Numbered from the stretch's first letter, positions 47,807 through 56,669 are shown. The stretch: 64,000 nucleotides of DNA from Desulfomonilaceae bacterium (GCA_031082285.1 JAVHLK010000009.1:21066-85065), one strand, 5' to 3'. The notes: a model not told the origin generated them from the sequence alone. Program-made: numbers and translations.

Positions 47807-48382
47807 CTACACATCCTCCGCCAGGCTCAACACATCGGCGATTTGTCGGCGGCCCGCCTCGGCGGCCCGCACACGCGCCGTCTTTCCCTTCCTGTCCTTG
47901 GCGCCGGCTTCGGCACCCCAATCCAAGAGGCGCTTGACCACTTCCAGGTGACCTTCGGACGCCGCGAGCATGAGAGCCGTGGTTCCATTGTGATCGGCAA
48001 CCTCGGTGTCGGCGTTCTGGTCAATGAGGAGTTTCACCATGGCTTCATGTCCGCGATACGCTGCTCGCATAAGTGCGGTCCAGCCAAGACCGTCAGCGTT
48101 GTCCGGTGAGGCTCCGTAGTGAAGAAGGAGGTTCACTACCTTGACATGCCCTTGACGACACGCCTTCATCAGCGAGGTGGCTCCATATGAGTCGCATGCC
48201 TCGGTATCCGCCCCGAATTCAAGCAACGCTCGTACCACATGTTCGTGTCCCAGTGCCGATGCCCACATGAGCGCCGACCATCCGAGATCGTCGCGGGCAT
48301 CAATATCGGCTCCACCCTTCAATAAATTGCGCAGGGTCTCAAGGTCACCCGCTCGGGCCGCGTTCAGTACCTCATCCGTCAT
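47807..48382 (-). CDS. ankyrin-repeat protein, cytoplasmic
   Basis: A 191-residue protein of about five and a half ankyrin repeats (LNAARAGDLETLRNLLKGGADIDARDD, SALMWASALGHEHVVRALLEFGADTE and so on) covering almost the full length. ATG 48382 has AGGAGG eight bases upstream; an in-frame upstream extension lacks a site. No signal peptide. Binding partner unknown. It ends with a capping helix (RRQIADVLSLAEDV). Confidence 0.82.
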   Translation of the reverse strand: MTDEVLNAARAGDLETLRNLLKGGADIDARDDLGWSALMWASALGHEHVVRALLEFGADTEACDSYGATSLMKACRQGHVKVVNLLLHYGASPDNADGLGWTALMRAAYRGHEAMVKLLIDQNADTEVADHNGTTALMLAASEGHLEVVKRLLDWGAEAGAKDRKGKTARVRAAEAGRRQIADVLSLAEDV

Positions 48383-48921
48383 CCGGCCGCCTCCTGATGC
48401 CGATGTGGGGATTGCAGACGCGGTGTCGGCGACATCCACGTCTCCCCAGGAACACGGAACCATGAATCAAGTCACCCACGGCAGATCCTTCGTGGCTCCG
48501 CCTCAGAGATGCGGCGGCAACCGCGCCGTATCGCGCATCCAATCGGCCTACGGTTGAGGACCTCTCCTCCTGAGGCTTTGGATGACCGTGGACGAAGATC
48601 CCAAGTATGTACACATGTCGGCCTGAGCCGGGATTGTAATTCCCCGTGCGGCCTGCAGTCAACGGTATTCGGCCGCCGGCAGGCGGATCGCTCCGTCAGT
48701 GAAGAGAGACCACATCGTATCAGGCTTTTCTCGTATTCCCGATGCGGGTTGTGTGCCTTTATTCGTCAGGTCTTGACCGTGGTATGCGCCTCGTGTGCAT
48801 GAGGTCTGTGGAATTCCCATCGGCAATGACGTAGAATCAAGACAGGTTGAACGGCTGCACGAATTGCCCGCATAGTCTTCATGATTCGGATGAGCGACAC
48901 ACATCGGACAGGTACGGAGAA
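48383..48921. other. intergenic region, nothing recognised
   Basis: About 540 bases between divergent genes. Reading frames here lack ribosome binding sites and protein-like composition. Probably carries the two promoters; none could be pinned down. Confidence 0.35.
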
Positions 48922-49554
48922 ATGACGCAATTGGGAAGACAATCGAAGAAGGGAACCGCACTTTTCCTGGCCGGAGTAATTCTTGTCTTTGCAGGTTGCA
49001 GCCTTCCGTTTCCAGGTCCTTACCAGGGCACGGTGACGGATTCCGAGAGCGGCAAACATCTGGAGGGAGCCAAGGTGGAAGCGGAGTGGTGGTGTCACGA
49101 CAATCCGCTGCCCGACGGTCCCGGGAGCTTTTTTGTTCGGGCTTCAACCGTCACCGATGCAGGAGGGGCCTTTGTGGTTGAACGGGAAACTCGCCGAGGA
49201 GGAATGTTCGGCTGCAGCTTCGTTCTCAAGATAGCGGCCGATGGGTATATTCCCGCGGCTCTGATCCAAGATCCATCGGGTGTACCGCTGCCTGCGAGCA
49301 CCAAAGACTACCCCTTTGTTCATACCTCGGCAGTCAAAAGGCTTCCGCCCGAAGTGCACGTAAGGCTCACACCGGCCGTGCCGATATTGCTGAAGGCCTT
49401 GAAATCACCGGTGCCTCTGCATCAAGAGGTTGCACGGGAAAGGCTCGTCAGGCTCCTGGGAGTGGACCACGAATACGATGCCGACAAATGGGAGGCGGCC
49501 CTTGGAAAGCATCCGGACGACGGGGGGTCGCCGGGAGCGAAGGAAGCGAAGTAA
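48922..49554 (+). CDS. lipoprotein with carboxypeptidase-regulatory-like domain
   Basis: A 210-residue lipoprotein. A signal peptide ends in a lipobox VFAGC, so Cys would be lipidated and the protein anchored in the outer or inner membrane facing the periplasm. The domain that follows (GPYQGTVTDSESGKHLEGAKVEAEWW, then DAGGAFVVERETRRG and FVLKIAADGYIP) has the beta-sandwich pattern of carboxypeptidase-regulatory (transthyretin-like) domains, commonly in cell-surface proteins. Two Cys (WCHD, FGCSF) may form a disulfide. ATG 48922 with a close GGAG. The next gene, 145 bases on, is an exported ankyrin protein. Confidence 0.75.
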   Translation: MTQLGRQSKKGTALFLAGVILVFAGCSLPFPGPYQGTVTDSESGKHLEGAKVEAEWWCHDNPLPDGPGSFFVRASTVTDAGGAFVVERETRRGGMFGCSFVLKIAADGYIPAALIQDPSGVPLPASTKDYPFVHTSAVKRLPPEVHVRLTPAVPILLKALKSPVPLHQEVARERLVRLLGVDHEYDADKWEAALGKHPDDGGSPGAKEAK

Positions 49555-49699
49555 GTTGGATCTTCTCCGGGTTGCTTCTTCCATCGGAAAGACCGACGGC
49601 CGTTTCTCATGACGGTGTGATACACTGCCGGCCGGCCCCGTTCGATGGTGCCGATGTACGAGGCGGAGGCGACAAGCTTCATGAGAAGGAGAGTGAGCC

Positions 49700-50860
49700 A
49701 TGCTCCAATGTAGAGCACATGTCCTTGGAGTCGTCACGTCAACGATCGCGATCGTGCTCGCGCTCACGGCCATTTCGGTGAATGGAGCGATCGCGGCGGA
49801 GGACAAGAACCAGGACAAGAACCAAGACCTCATAGAGGCCGCAGGCCGAGGAGAGACGGACAAGGTCAGGAGCCTCTTGGAACAGGGCGCGGACGTCAAT
49901 GCACGGACCAGGGAGGGCTATACGCCGCTCCTGGCCGCTGCTTCCCGCGGATCCACGGACATTATGAAACTCCTGCTGGAGAAGGGCGCGTATGTGGATG
50001 CGGAGGTGAAGTTCGGCTACACGGCCCTCATGTCCGTTGCCGCGCAAGGGAATTCGGAAGCCGTGAAAGTCCTTCTGGACAACGGCGCGGACGTCGACGC
50101 GAAGACCAGTGACGGCACCACTCCGCTGATGATTGCCGCTGCCCGAGGCCGACTGGAACCGGTGAAACTCCTTCTGGACCACGGGGCCGACGTGAATGCC
50201 AAGAACAAGAGAGGCCATACCGCGCTCAGGTTCACGGCTCGACCGGGCGGCTTTGGGATCGCAAAACTTCTCATGGACCGGGGGGCCGAGCTCACTCTCG
50301 ACGTGGCCGCCGGTTTGGGAGACACGGCCGCGGTTGAGCGTTTCATAGCCGAAGGAGTCGACGTCAATGCCAAAGGCGTTGAGGACTGGACTGCACTGAT
50401 GAGCGCTGCACTTGCGGGGCGAACGGAAGTGGTGAAGCTGCTCCTTGAGAACGGAGCGGATGTGAATGGAACGAATGTAGACGGTAAGACCGCGCTCATG
50501 TACGCCGCGGCCGGAGGCCACGTCGATGCGCTGAAGCATCTCTTGGACAAGGGCGCGAAAGTCGACACGGCCATGAAGAACGGGTGGACTCCAATCATGT
50601 ACGCAGCGTTCGCGGGTCACGCTGACGTCGTTAAGGTACTGCTGGACAAAGGCGCCGACGTCAACCTGAAAACCAAGGACGGCGGAACGCCCTTGATGAT
50701 GGGTGCATGGCAAGGGAACGAATCAATTGTGAAATGGCTTCTGGAAAAAGGCGCTGAAGTCGATGCAAAGGATAACCACGGCAGGACCGCAATCTCCATT
50801 GCAGAGCGCAAAGGTCACAAGGAGATCGAGAAGCTCCTCAAGCCCCAAGCAAAGCAGTAG
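49700..50860 (+). CDS. exported ankyrin-repeat protein
   Basis: A 386-residue protein with signal peptide (VLGVVTSTIAIVLALTAISVNGAIAA, cleavage near AIAAED), a short KNQDKNQD repeat, and about ten ankyrin repeats (for example LIEAAGRGETDKVRSLLEQGADVNART, TPLMIAAARGRLEPVKLLLDHGADVNAKN), one of which is a shortened unit (LTLDVAAGLGDTAAVERFIAEGVDVN). ATG 49700 has AAGGAG eight bases upstream. Periplasmic ankyrin proteins have been linked to oxidative-stress protection in some bacteria (AnkB with catalase), but no such partner is adjacent. Confidence 0.87.
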   Translation: MLQCRAHVLGVVTSTIAIVLALTAISVNGAIAAEDKNQDKNQDLIEAAGRGETDKVRSLLEQGADVNARTREGYTPLLAAASRGSTDIMKLLLEKGAYVDAEVKFGYTALMSVAAQGNSEAVKVLLDNGADVDAKTSDGTTPLMIAAARGRLEPVKLLLDHGADVNAKNKRGHTALRFTARPGGFGIAKLLMDRGAELTLDVAAGLGDTAAVERFIAEGVDVNAKGVEDWTALMSAALAGRTEVVKLLLENGADVNGTNVDGKTALMYAAAGGHVDALKHLLDKGAKVDTAMKNGWTPIMYAAFAGHADVVKVLLDKGADVNLKTKDGGTPLMMGAWQGNESIVKWLLEKGAEVDAKDNHGRTAISIAERKGHKEIEKLLKPQAKQ

Positions 50861-51056
50861 ACGTCTTGCATTTCGATCCGACCGACGGTGACGGACGGTT
50901 CATCCCGTAACCGCTGTGAAGCACGCGTCGGAGAGTGCGTCGTCATCCTCCGCCGCGAAGGAACGGCCGTAGAGGAGAAGATTTGAGGATCCGCCGGCCC
51001 GCGGCAGTCTTATAGTCTCAAGAGAAGTCAAGAATCCGAAACATGCCCCCAATTCT

Positions 51057-51087
51057 TTGACATTGGTCTTGTGGTTGATAATATATT
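51057..51087 (+). promoter_or_regulatory. candidate promoter of the MNT/HEPN operon
   Basis: TTGACA at 51057-51062, with TAATAT 16 bases on (51079-51084) or TATATT 19 bases on (51082-51087). It lies about 30 bases before the nucleotidyltransferase start in an otherwise GC-rich region. Confidence 0.5.
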
Positions 51088-51114
51088 CTCCGTGTACGAC
51101 CTTGGAGCACTCTC

Positions 51115-51429
51115 ATGGACAAGGAACTTCTTTCCGACATTACGGACCGGATTGTGCGTACGTTCAATCCCATAAGAGTTGTTCTCTTCGGAAGTGCGGC
51201 CCGGTCCGAGGATGACGAACAGAGCGATGTGGACCTTTTCATCGAGATGGAGAGTGATCTGAAACCTCCTGAAAGAGCCGTACTGGTGAGTTCCATCTTT
51301 GGGCTTCGGCGATGGCCCCTTGATCTGATCGTGTACACCCCCGAAGAAGTTCGACGACTCAAGGGCATACGCGGGAGCATGCCGTCCCGGATCGAAGCGG
51401 AGGGAAAAGTGCTCTATGAACGACCTTGA
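51115..51429 (+). CDS. MNT-type minimal nucleotidyltransferase
   Basis: A 104-residue nucleotidyltransferase with the pol-beta signature VVLFGSAARSEDDEQSDVDLFIEME (GSxAR, then SDVD with two catalytic Asp) and a third acidic position in PLDLIVYTPEEV. Such proteins pair with HEPN partners as type VII toxin-antitoxin systems, in which MNT adenylylates and silences the HEPN RNase. The HEPN gene starts 14 bases before this one stops, in another frame, which implies translational coupling. ATG 51115 lies about 30 bases from the promoter with CTTGGAG upstream. Confidence 0.87.
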   Translation: MDKELLSDITDRIVRTFNPIRVVLFGSAARSEDDEQSDVDLFIEMESDLKPPERAVLVSSIFGLRRWPLDLIVYTPEEVRRLKGIRGSMPSRIEAEGKVLYERP

Positions 51430-51838
51430 GTCCGCGCATCGCTGGATTGTCAAAGCCGGGAACGATTTCTTGAATATAAGAAACAACCTTTCGGCCGCGG
51501 AAGTCCCATGGGATACCGTGTGCTTCCACGCCCAACAATCCGCCGAGAAGCTTCTCAAGGCACTCCTCGTCCTGAACGGAACCACCCCGCCACGAACTCA
51601 CGACCTAGTCGCGGTGCTTGCCCAATGCGTCGAATTCGAGCCTTCATTAAGAGATCTGGAGACGGACTGTCGGAGGCTCACTTACTATGCAGTGGGCTCC
51701 CGCTATCCCGAGGATCTCTATGAACCAACCGAAGAGGACGGCCTCGCCATGTTCGAAGCAGCACAAAGGGTTCACGCCGTGGTGATGAATACGGTCCTTG
51801 GCCGGGCCGCATCTCAACATGACGTTGAGGGGGCGTGA
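51416..51838 (+). CDS. HEPN-domain protein
   Basis: A 140-residue HEPN protein recognised from AHRWIVKAGNDFLNIRNNL, the helix VCFHAQQSAEKLLKALLVLNG and the PPRTHDLVAVLAQC loop. The RTH segment places Arg and His close together, not the canonical R-x4-6-H seen in HEPN RNase toxins, so RNase activity is uncertain. Its start overlaps the MNT gene by 14 bases. The pair is most likely a toxin-antitoxin or sugar/nucleotide-sensing module of the MNT/HEPN class. Confidence 0.85.
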   Translation: MNDLESAHRWIVKAGNDFLNIRNNLSAAEVPWDTVCFHAQQSAEKLLKALLVLNGTTPPRTHDLVAVLAQCVEFEPSLRDLETDCRRLTYYAVGSRYPEDLYEPTEEDGLAMFEAAQRVHAVVMNTVLGRAASQHDVEGA

Positions 51839-51948
51839 GGGACGCCCTTTCATTCCGATTTCATCTATGGGAGGGTGTTCTGTGACGACAATTATCGGAA
51901 CCGTGTTTCTGCGAGTGCGTCGTCATCCTCCACCGCAAGTGAACTCCC

Positions 51949-52089
51949 GTCCCACGAGAGCGGTTCGAGGCTCCGCACGTTCTTTCACAGCCCGGGCCTC
52001 GTCTCCGTGCCCGGAAAGCTCTGGTTCCAGTTCTCAGACTCGGTAACGGGAGCAGAATGTGTCGCCGTATTTTCGCAACGGAGCACTTC
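51949..52089. repeat. dispersed repeat family A, copy 3 (abuts a stop codon)
   Basis: Starts GTCCCACGAGAGCGG and runs to GAGCACTTCA, where TCA is the complement of the stop codon of the acyl-CoA synthetase gene. Same orientation and the same relation to the stop codon as copies at 10413 and 19411. It contains AGCCCGGGCCTCGTCTCCGT and CTCGGTAACGGGAGCAGAAT, conserved in all three. Confidence 0.75.
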
Positions 52090-53596
52090 AGCCGTGAACG
52101 GCCTTCACCTGTTTCCGGTCCGCCGCGCCGGACTCGGTCTTGGGCAGTTCGGCCACGAACACCACGTGTTGCGGCTTCTTGTATCGAGCGATTCGTCCGG
52201 CCACGAAGTCGATCAGCTCCTGACCGGTCAGGCATGCCCCTTCCTCGAGAACGCACACCGCCTTTATCGCTTCACCCCATTTCGCATCGGGAACGCCGAT
52301 GACTACGGTTTCCTTTACTGCTTCGTGCTCGAGGATGGCCTTCTCCACTTCCGCGGGATAGACGTTCTCTCCGCCCGGTTTGATGAGTTCCTTCTCTGGG
52401 GCGCGGCCTTCGAACCAGAGGTATCCGTCCTCATCGAGCCTCCCCATATCGCCCGTGTGATGCCAACCGTCTCGAAGAGTATACGCAGTCTCCTGTTCCA
52501 GGTTCCAATACCCTCGGAACACCATGGGCCCGCGGGTGACGATCTCTCCCGATGTTCCCGGTGCGGTCCTATTTCCCGCCTCATCCACGATCTCCACCTC
52601 GGTGAAGTGGAAGGGCCTGCCCGCGGAGCCCGGTTTCTCGGAGTAGGGCGCGACCGTGCTGAGCCCGGAAGTCTCGGATTGCCCGTACGCGGCCCAGAAA
52701 GTTCCGCCGGTCTCTCGCTGGTACCTCTCGATCGTCTCCGGAAGGTCCAGCCCGACGACATGGCGCGTGGACGACAGGTCTCGGCCCGTTTCGGAAGCCC
52801 TATCCAGAAGAGATTTGAGGATGGGAGCGAACTCGCCGAACACCGTCACGCGTTCCTCGGCAATTTTGTCCAGGACCCGATCCACGTCGAAACGTGAGAC
52901 AATTACGTTGGTACCCGCGGCAATCATCACGCTCACTGTCATGATCAGTCCCATGGCGTGGAACAACGGTACCATCACCATGTTGGCATCTTCATGAGTG
53001 AGTCGGAAACAGTTGACGAGTTGACTCCCGACAAGCAGCGGTCCGCGGTGAGTGAGTACCGCCCCGCGGGCCTTCCCATGAACGGCTGCGGTATGCATAA
53101 TGACCCATCCGTCCATGTCGCTCGGTTCGCCGTCGGGCACGGCTTCACCGCCGCGAGCGAGATCCTGGAACGGCCTGAACGGTCCGGTTGCCGCATCCAT
53201 GCCGTAGCATTCCATGGACACGGACCCTGCGGACAGGAGAGGCGTGACCACGGACTGGTACTGAGAGTCGACGATGAGGATCCTTGGGGAGCCGTCGGAC
53301 AGCACATGGGCAATCTCGTCGGCATTCAGGCGCCAGTTGATGGGGAGCAGGATTGCACCCAGCTTGGCCGCCGCGGCGTACAGGTACACATATTCGAGGC
53401 AATTCTGTGACAGGACCGCCACGCGGTCTCCTTTCAAGACTCCGGCGCCGACCAGTCCCGAGGACAAAGATTCGACCCTGTCGACCAGTTCACCGTATGT
53501 CACGCGCTCATGTTCAAACACAAGGGCCGTTCGATTCCGGTGTATGCGGGCGTTGCGTCTCAATACGTGATAAATCGTGTAATCGTGGATGCCCAT
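52088..53596 (-). CDS. AMP-dependent acyl-CoA synthetase-like protein, degenerate motifs
   Basis: A 502-residue ANL-superfamily protein. The fold is clear (YGELVDRVESLSSGLVGAGVLKGDRVAVLSQN, LGAILLPINWRLNADEIAHVL, AAYGQSETSGLSTVAP, HHTGDMGRLDEDGYLWFEGR, ELIKPGGENVYPAEVEKAI), but the ATP P-loop reads HTAAVHGKARGAVLTH in place of YTSGTTGxPKG, and the C-terminal catalytic-lysine motif is LPKTESGAADRKQVKA with no GK. It may still make an acyl-adenylate or represent a distinct subgroup. The ATG at 53596 lies upstream of a LysR gene on the same strand (53858-54826). It probably belongs to the 52-64 kb cluster and activates its acid substrate. The stop codon overlaps repeat A. Confidence 0.85.
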   Translation of the reverse strand: MGIHDYTIYHVLRRNARIHRNRTALVFEHERVTYGELVDRVESLSSGLVGAGVLKGDRVAVLSQNCLEYVYLYAAAAKLGAILLPINWRLNADEIAHVLSDGSPRILIVDSQYQSVVTPLLSAGSVSMECYGMDAATGPFRPFQDLARGGEAVPDGEPSDMDGWVIMHTAAVHGKARGAVLTHRGPLLVGSQLVNCFRLTHEDANMVMVPLFHAMGLIMTVSVMIAAGTNVIVSRFDVDRVLDKIAEERVTVFGEFAPILKSLLDRASETGRDLSSTRHVVGLDLPETIERYQRETGGTFWAAYGQSETSGLSTVAPYSEKPGSAGRPFHFTEVEIVDEAGNRTAPGTSGEIVTRGPMVFRGYWNLEQETAYTLRDGWHHTGDMGRLDEDGYLWFEGRAPEKELIKPGGENVYPAEVEKAILEHEAVKETVVIGVPDAKWGEAIKAVCVLEEGACLTGQELIDFVAGRIARYKKPQHVVFVAELPKTESGAADRKQVKAVHG

Positions 53597-53690
53597 CCAT
53601 ATTCTCCTCTACGTGTATTGTTCCATTGCCGGGTCTGCTCGGCAATTCCACTCGGGACAAATCGCGGAGTGTTCTAAGGGTCTGTGGCAC

Positions 53691-53833
53691 AAATACGGTC
53701 GCACATTTCTTCCGCGTCGAGATTGCTTTCCCGCGTTCTGCGCGGGACTTCGCTCCTCGCAAAGACATGGTAAAGGTTGTCATTGCGAGCAAAGCGAAGC
53801 AATCTCAGCTCGCCGGAATCCGCGACCGTATTT
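53691..53833. repeat. repeat family B with 12-base terminal inverted repeats
   Basis: 143 bases bounded by AAATACGGTCGC (53691-53702) and GCGACCGTATTT (53822-53833), perfect inverted ends. Inside is a second inverted repeat, GAGATTGCTTTCCCGCG...GAAGCAATCTC. No coding capacity. Fragments of the same family are at 15441, 19281, 41362 and 46884. Confidence 0.65.
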
Positions 53834-53857
53834 AGGAAACGGAGTACTCAGTCTCGG

Positions 53858-54826
53858 TCACACGCTCGCCGAATTCTCGGATTCTTCGACCGGTACAAGG
53901 TCTCCGGAATATGCCCGGATCGACTCCGTTTCCTTGCGGTCCCCGAGAAGAACTCTAAGGAACGCCTCATCTATTGACGAAAGCTCCCGATCCCTGCTGG
54001 TAACGATGTCGATCTTGAGGCGGAAGCTGCCTTCTTTGAGAGGGATGATTCGCAGGTCTCCCCGATTCACATGCTCGTCCGCGCCCATCCCGGCCAGAAG
54101 CGTGATTCCATCGCCGATTCGAACCAGTTCCTTGATGAAATCCACGTTTCCGGATTCGATAAACGCGGAAGACACAAGGGAAGTCTTCTCGAGAACCTTC
54201 TCGACAAGCTCACGCGTACCGGACCCCTTTTCCCGGAGGATCAGGTTCTCACCCTTGAGGTCCTCTATGGACACCGCGGGGTTCTTGGCCAGAGGATGAC
54301 CGGGAGCGGCCAGCAGCACGAGTTCATCCTCAAAAAACGGGATCACTTTGAGCCGATCGTCGTACGGCACCCTGCCTACGATGGCAAGATCGTTTTCGTT
54401 CTTCAGCACGCTCAGCACCATTTCCCGCGAACTGCCCTCGTCCACCTGAATCTGAATCCGCGGATAGGATTTCTGAAACGTCGAGATGTACTGGGCCAAA
54501 ACGTAACGGACGAGAGTCTTGGTGCTCCCGATCTTGAGGACTTCCGGCCTCTGCTCCCCCGCCAGTTCCAGAAGCCTTTCAGCCTCCCGGACCAAACCGA
54601 AGATTTTCTTGGTGACGTGGTAAAGAGCGTTGCCGGCCTCGGTCAGCTGCAGCCGTTTCGTTCGGCGCACAAAAAGCTGTACGCCGTAGTACGTTTCAAG
54701 GGCCTTGATCTGCATGCTCACTGCCGGCTGGGTAATGAAGAGCTTCTCCGCCGCCAGGGTAATGCTGCTGCACGTCGCGGCATAATGAAACGCTTTCAGC
54801 TGAGTGAGGTTGAGATCACCGGACAC
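53858..54826 (-). CDS. LysR-family transcriptional regulator
   Basis: A 322-residue LysR-type regulator. Winged HTH at residues 5-65 (LTQLKAFHYAATCSSITLAAEKLFITQPAVSMQIKALE), then a substrate-binding domain of periplasmic-binding-protein type (VLKIGSTKTLVRYVLAQYI, LAIVGRVPYDDRLKVIPFFEDELVLLAAPGHPLA, GDGITLLAGMGADEHV). GTG 54826 has GGAGG nine bases upstream. It is divergent from the FAD oxidoreductase operon and faces a perfect T-N11-A palindrome, so it very likely controls that cluster in response to a pathway metabolite. By eye it resembles the CysL/CbbR branch. Confidence 0.93.
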   Translation of the reverse strand: MSGDLNLTQLKAFHYAATCSSITLAAEKLFITQPAVSMQIKALETYYGVQLFVRRTKRLQLTEAGNALYHVTKKIFGLVREAERLLELAGEQRPEVLKIGSTKTLVRYVLAQYISTFQKSYPRIQIQVDEGSSREMVLSVLKNENDLAIVGRVPYDDRLKVIPFFEDELVLLAAPGHPLAKNPAVSIEDLKGENLILREKGSGTRELVEKVLEKTSLVSSAFIESGNVDFIKELVRIGDGITLLAGMGADEHVNRGDLRIIPLKEGSFRLKIDIVTSRDRELSSIDEAFLRVLLGDRKETESIRAYSGDLVPVEESENSASV

Positions 54827-54862
54827 GATCGAGAACCTCCGGCGGGGGGAGGGCATAAATTT

Positions 54863-54902
54863 TTCTTATGTCATCATAAGAATTACTGCTTTGACATGTC
54901 AA
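54863..54902. promoter_or_regulatory. LysR-type operator in the divergent region
   Basis: TTCTTATG-TCAT-CATAAGAA (54863-54882) is a perfect inverted repeat containing the LysR T-N11-A core. A second perfect palindrome, TTGACATGTCAA, follows at 54891-54902 and includes a TTGACA. The pair lies 37 bases from the regulator start and about 140 from the FAD oxidoreductase start, as expected for recognition and activation sites. Confidence 0.7.
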
Positions 54903-55043
54903 GTAAAATTTCGCCATTATCATCATTAAGGCAATCACATCTTCACACTCCATCGATCGTTCATTTTACCGCGGTATTCTACGGATTGAATAACACGTCA
55001 TGCAGTGGGTCACCCTCGCCGGCATCCCACAAGGAGGAACCAC

Positions 55044-56669
55044 ATGGCTGAAGAATACGACGGAGTCATTCTGGGAGCCGGACCGAACGGACTGACCACC
55101 GCGGCTTATCTGGCCAAGGCCGGGCTCAAGATTCTGGTCTTGGAAAAGAACTTCGAAGCCGGCGGCGGGTTGGCCACCGAGCAGGTTACGCTCCCGGGCT
55201 TCCTGCACAACACTCATGCGGTGTACATGCCCATGGTGGACTACGCTCCCCCCTTGAAAGACTTCGATGAGTACTTGACGCAGGACTACGACCTTGAATT
55301 TGCTTTCCCCGATCCGGTCATGGCCGTGCCGTTTGCGGACGGCACATCGATCTGTCTGTATCAAGACATCGAGAAGACGTGCACGTCGCTGGCGCAGTTT
55401 TCCCAGAAGGATGCCGAAACCTATCGTCGCATCGCTGACCGGTATCGAGTGCTTACCGAGGATTTCCTCGGACCGGCCACGTACGAGATGCCCAAACCGG
55501 CTTTCGAGCAGATGGTGACTCTACAACAGACCGATGTTGGACGGGAGATCACGGAACTGACTGAAAAGACCCCACGAGACATCATCGACGACCTCTTCGA
55601 GAACGACCGAATCCGGTGCCTGTTCCTTTATCTCTCATGCATGTGGGGACTGCACCATGACTTGGAGGGGGTCAGTTATCTTGTTCCATTGCTCATCAAC
55701 CGCGCGGTCAACTACCGGCTGGTCAAGGGCGGATCCCACCATCTGGCTCACCTGTTCACCAAGGTGTTGTACCGTCACGGCGGCATGATCATCTCACCGG
55801 TCAAGGTGAAACGCATCCTGTTGGAGAACGGATCCGCAAAGGGCGTAGAACTCGATGACGGCACGGTGTATCGGGCCCGGAAATTCGTTGCCAGCAGCCT
55901 TAATCCGTACCAGACATTCTTGGACTACGTAGGATCGGACAACCTGGAGGAGCGCTTTGTCACGCGCATCAAAGACTGGCAATGGGAATCTTCCAGTCTG
56001 TTCCATGTTCATCTCGCCTTGGACGAGGCGCCTCAGTTCGCCGCGGCCAAATCCAACCCGGATCTGAACAACGCGTTCATTAACGTCGTGGGGTACGAGT
56101 CCCAGGCAGACCTGGTGAAGCACTACGAAGCGATTCACCAAGGAGAACTCTATCCGGGCGGTTTCAACTGCTGCTTTCCATCGCTCCACGACCCGAAACA
56201 GGCCCCTCCCGGCAGGCATACCGCGCTGATTTCGCTACATGCGCCGCATGACCTCAAGGACGGAGGAGCCGAACGGTGGTACGAAATCCGGGAACGCGAA
56301 GCGGCCCGTTGCATTGAGTTGCTGCGGGCGTACGTGCCGAACCTCACTCAGGAGCACATTCTGTGGCACTACATCACGACGCCGCTTGACATCGGCAACA
56401 AGTTCGCAGACATGGTCAAGGGATCGTACAAACAGGGAGGGTACTTGCCGCTCCAGATGGGGTTTCTCAGGCCGAACGAAGAGTGTTCTCAGTATGAGAC
56501 GCCCGTTCGGAACCTCTATGTATGCGGTGCCAGTACTTTTCCCGGCGGACTGATCACCTTCGGGTCGGGATACAATGCAGCCAACAAGATAGCGGACGAT
56601 CTGGGAATCGATCGCTGGTGGGGCGAACCGGAATGCGTCGTCAAGGCAAAAGCCAAGGGGACGCTGTAG
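55044..56669 (+). CDS. FAD-dependent oxidoreductase, phytoene-dehydrogenase-like (1)
   Basis: A 541-residue flavoprotein. The N terminus has the FAD Rossmann fingerprint GVILGAGPNGLTTAAYLAKAG with the acidic LEKNFEAGGG, and the C terminus has the family's NLYVCGASTFPGG...GSGYNAANKIADDLG. The central region lacks carotenoid-enzyme hallmarks, so it belongs to the broad CrtI-like group of unknown substrate. No signal peptide or membrane helix. ATG 55044 is fixed by AGGAGG. It is the first gene of the cluster, divergent from LysR, and is followed after 12 bases by a small gene. It is homologous to the protein at 57126, so the two may form a heteromer or oxidise consecutive intermediates. Confidence 0.9.
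   Translation: MAEEYDGVILGAGPNGLTTAAYLAKAGLKILVLEKNFEAGGGLATEQVTLPGFLHNTHAVYMPMVDYAPPLKDFDEYLTQDYDLEFAFPDPVMAVPFADGTSICLYQDIEKTCTSLAQFSQKDAETYRRIADRYRVLTEDFLGPATYEMPKPAFEQMVTLQQTDVGREITELTEKTPRDIIDDLFENDRIRCLFLYLSCMWGLHHDLEGVSYLVPLLINRAVNYRLVKGGSHHLAHLFTKVLYRHGGMIISPVKVKRILLENGSAKGVELDDGTVYRARKFVASSLNPYQTFLDYVGSDNLEERFVTRIKDWQWESSSLFHVHLALDEAPQFAAAKSNPDLNNAFINVVGYESQADLVKHYEAIHQGELYPGGFNCCFPSLHDPKQAPPGRHTALISLHAPHDLKDGGAERWYEIREREAARCIELLRAYVPNLTQEHILWHYITTPLDIGNKFADMVKGSYKQGGYLPLQMGFLRPNEECSQYETPVRNLYVCGASTFPGGLITFGSGYNAANKIADDLGIDRWWGEPECVVKAKAKGTL

Noticed and set aside
51949..52010. GGTTCGAGGCTCCGCAC resembling a tRNA T-arm
   Set aside because: No cloverleaf can be formed around it and the same sequence recurs as part of dispersed repeat A.
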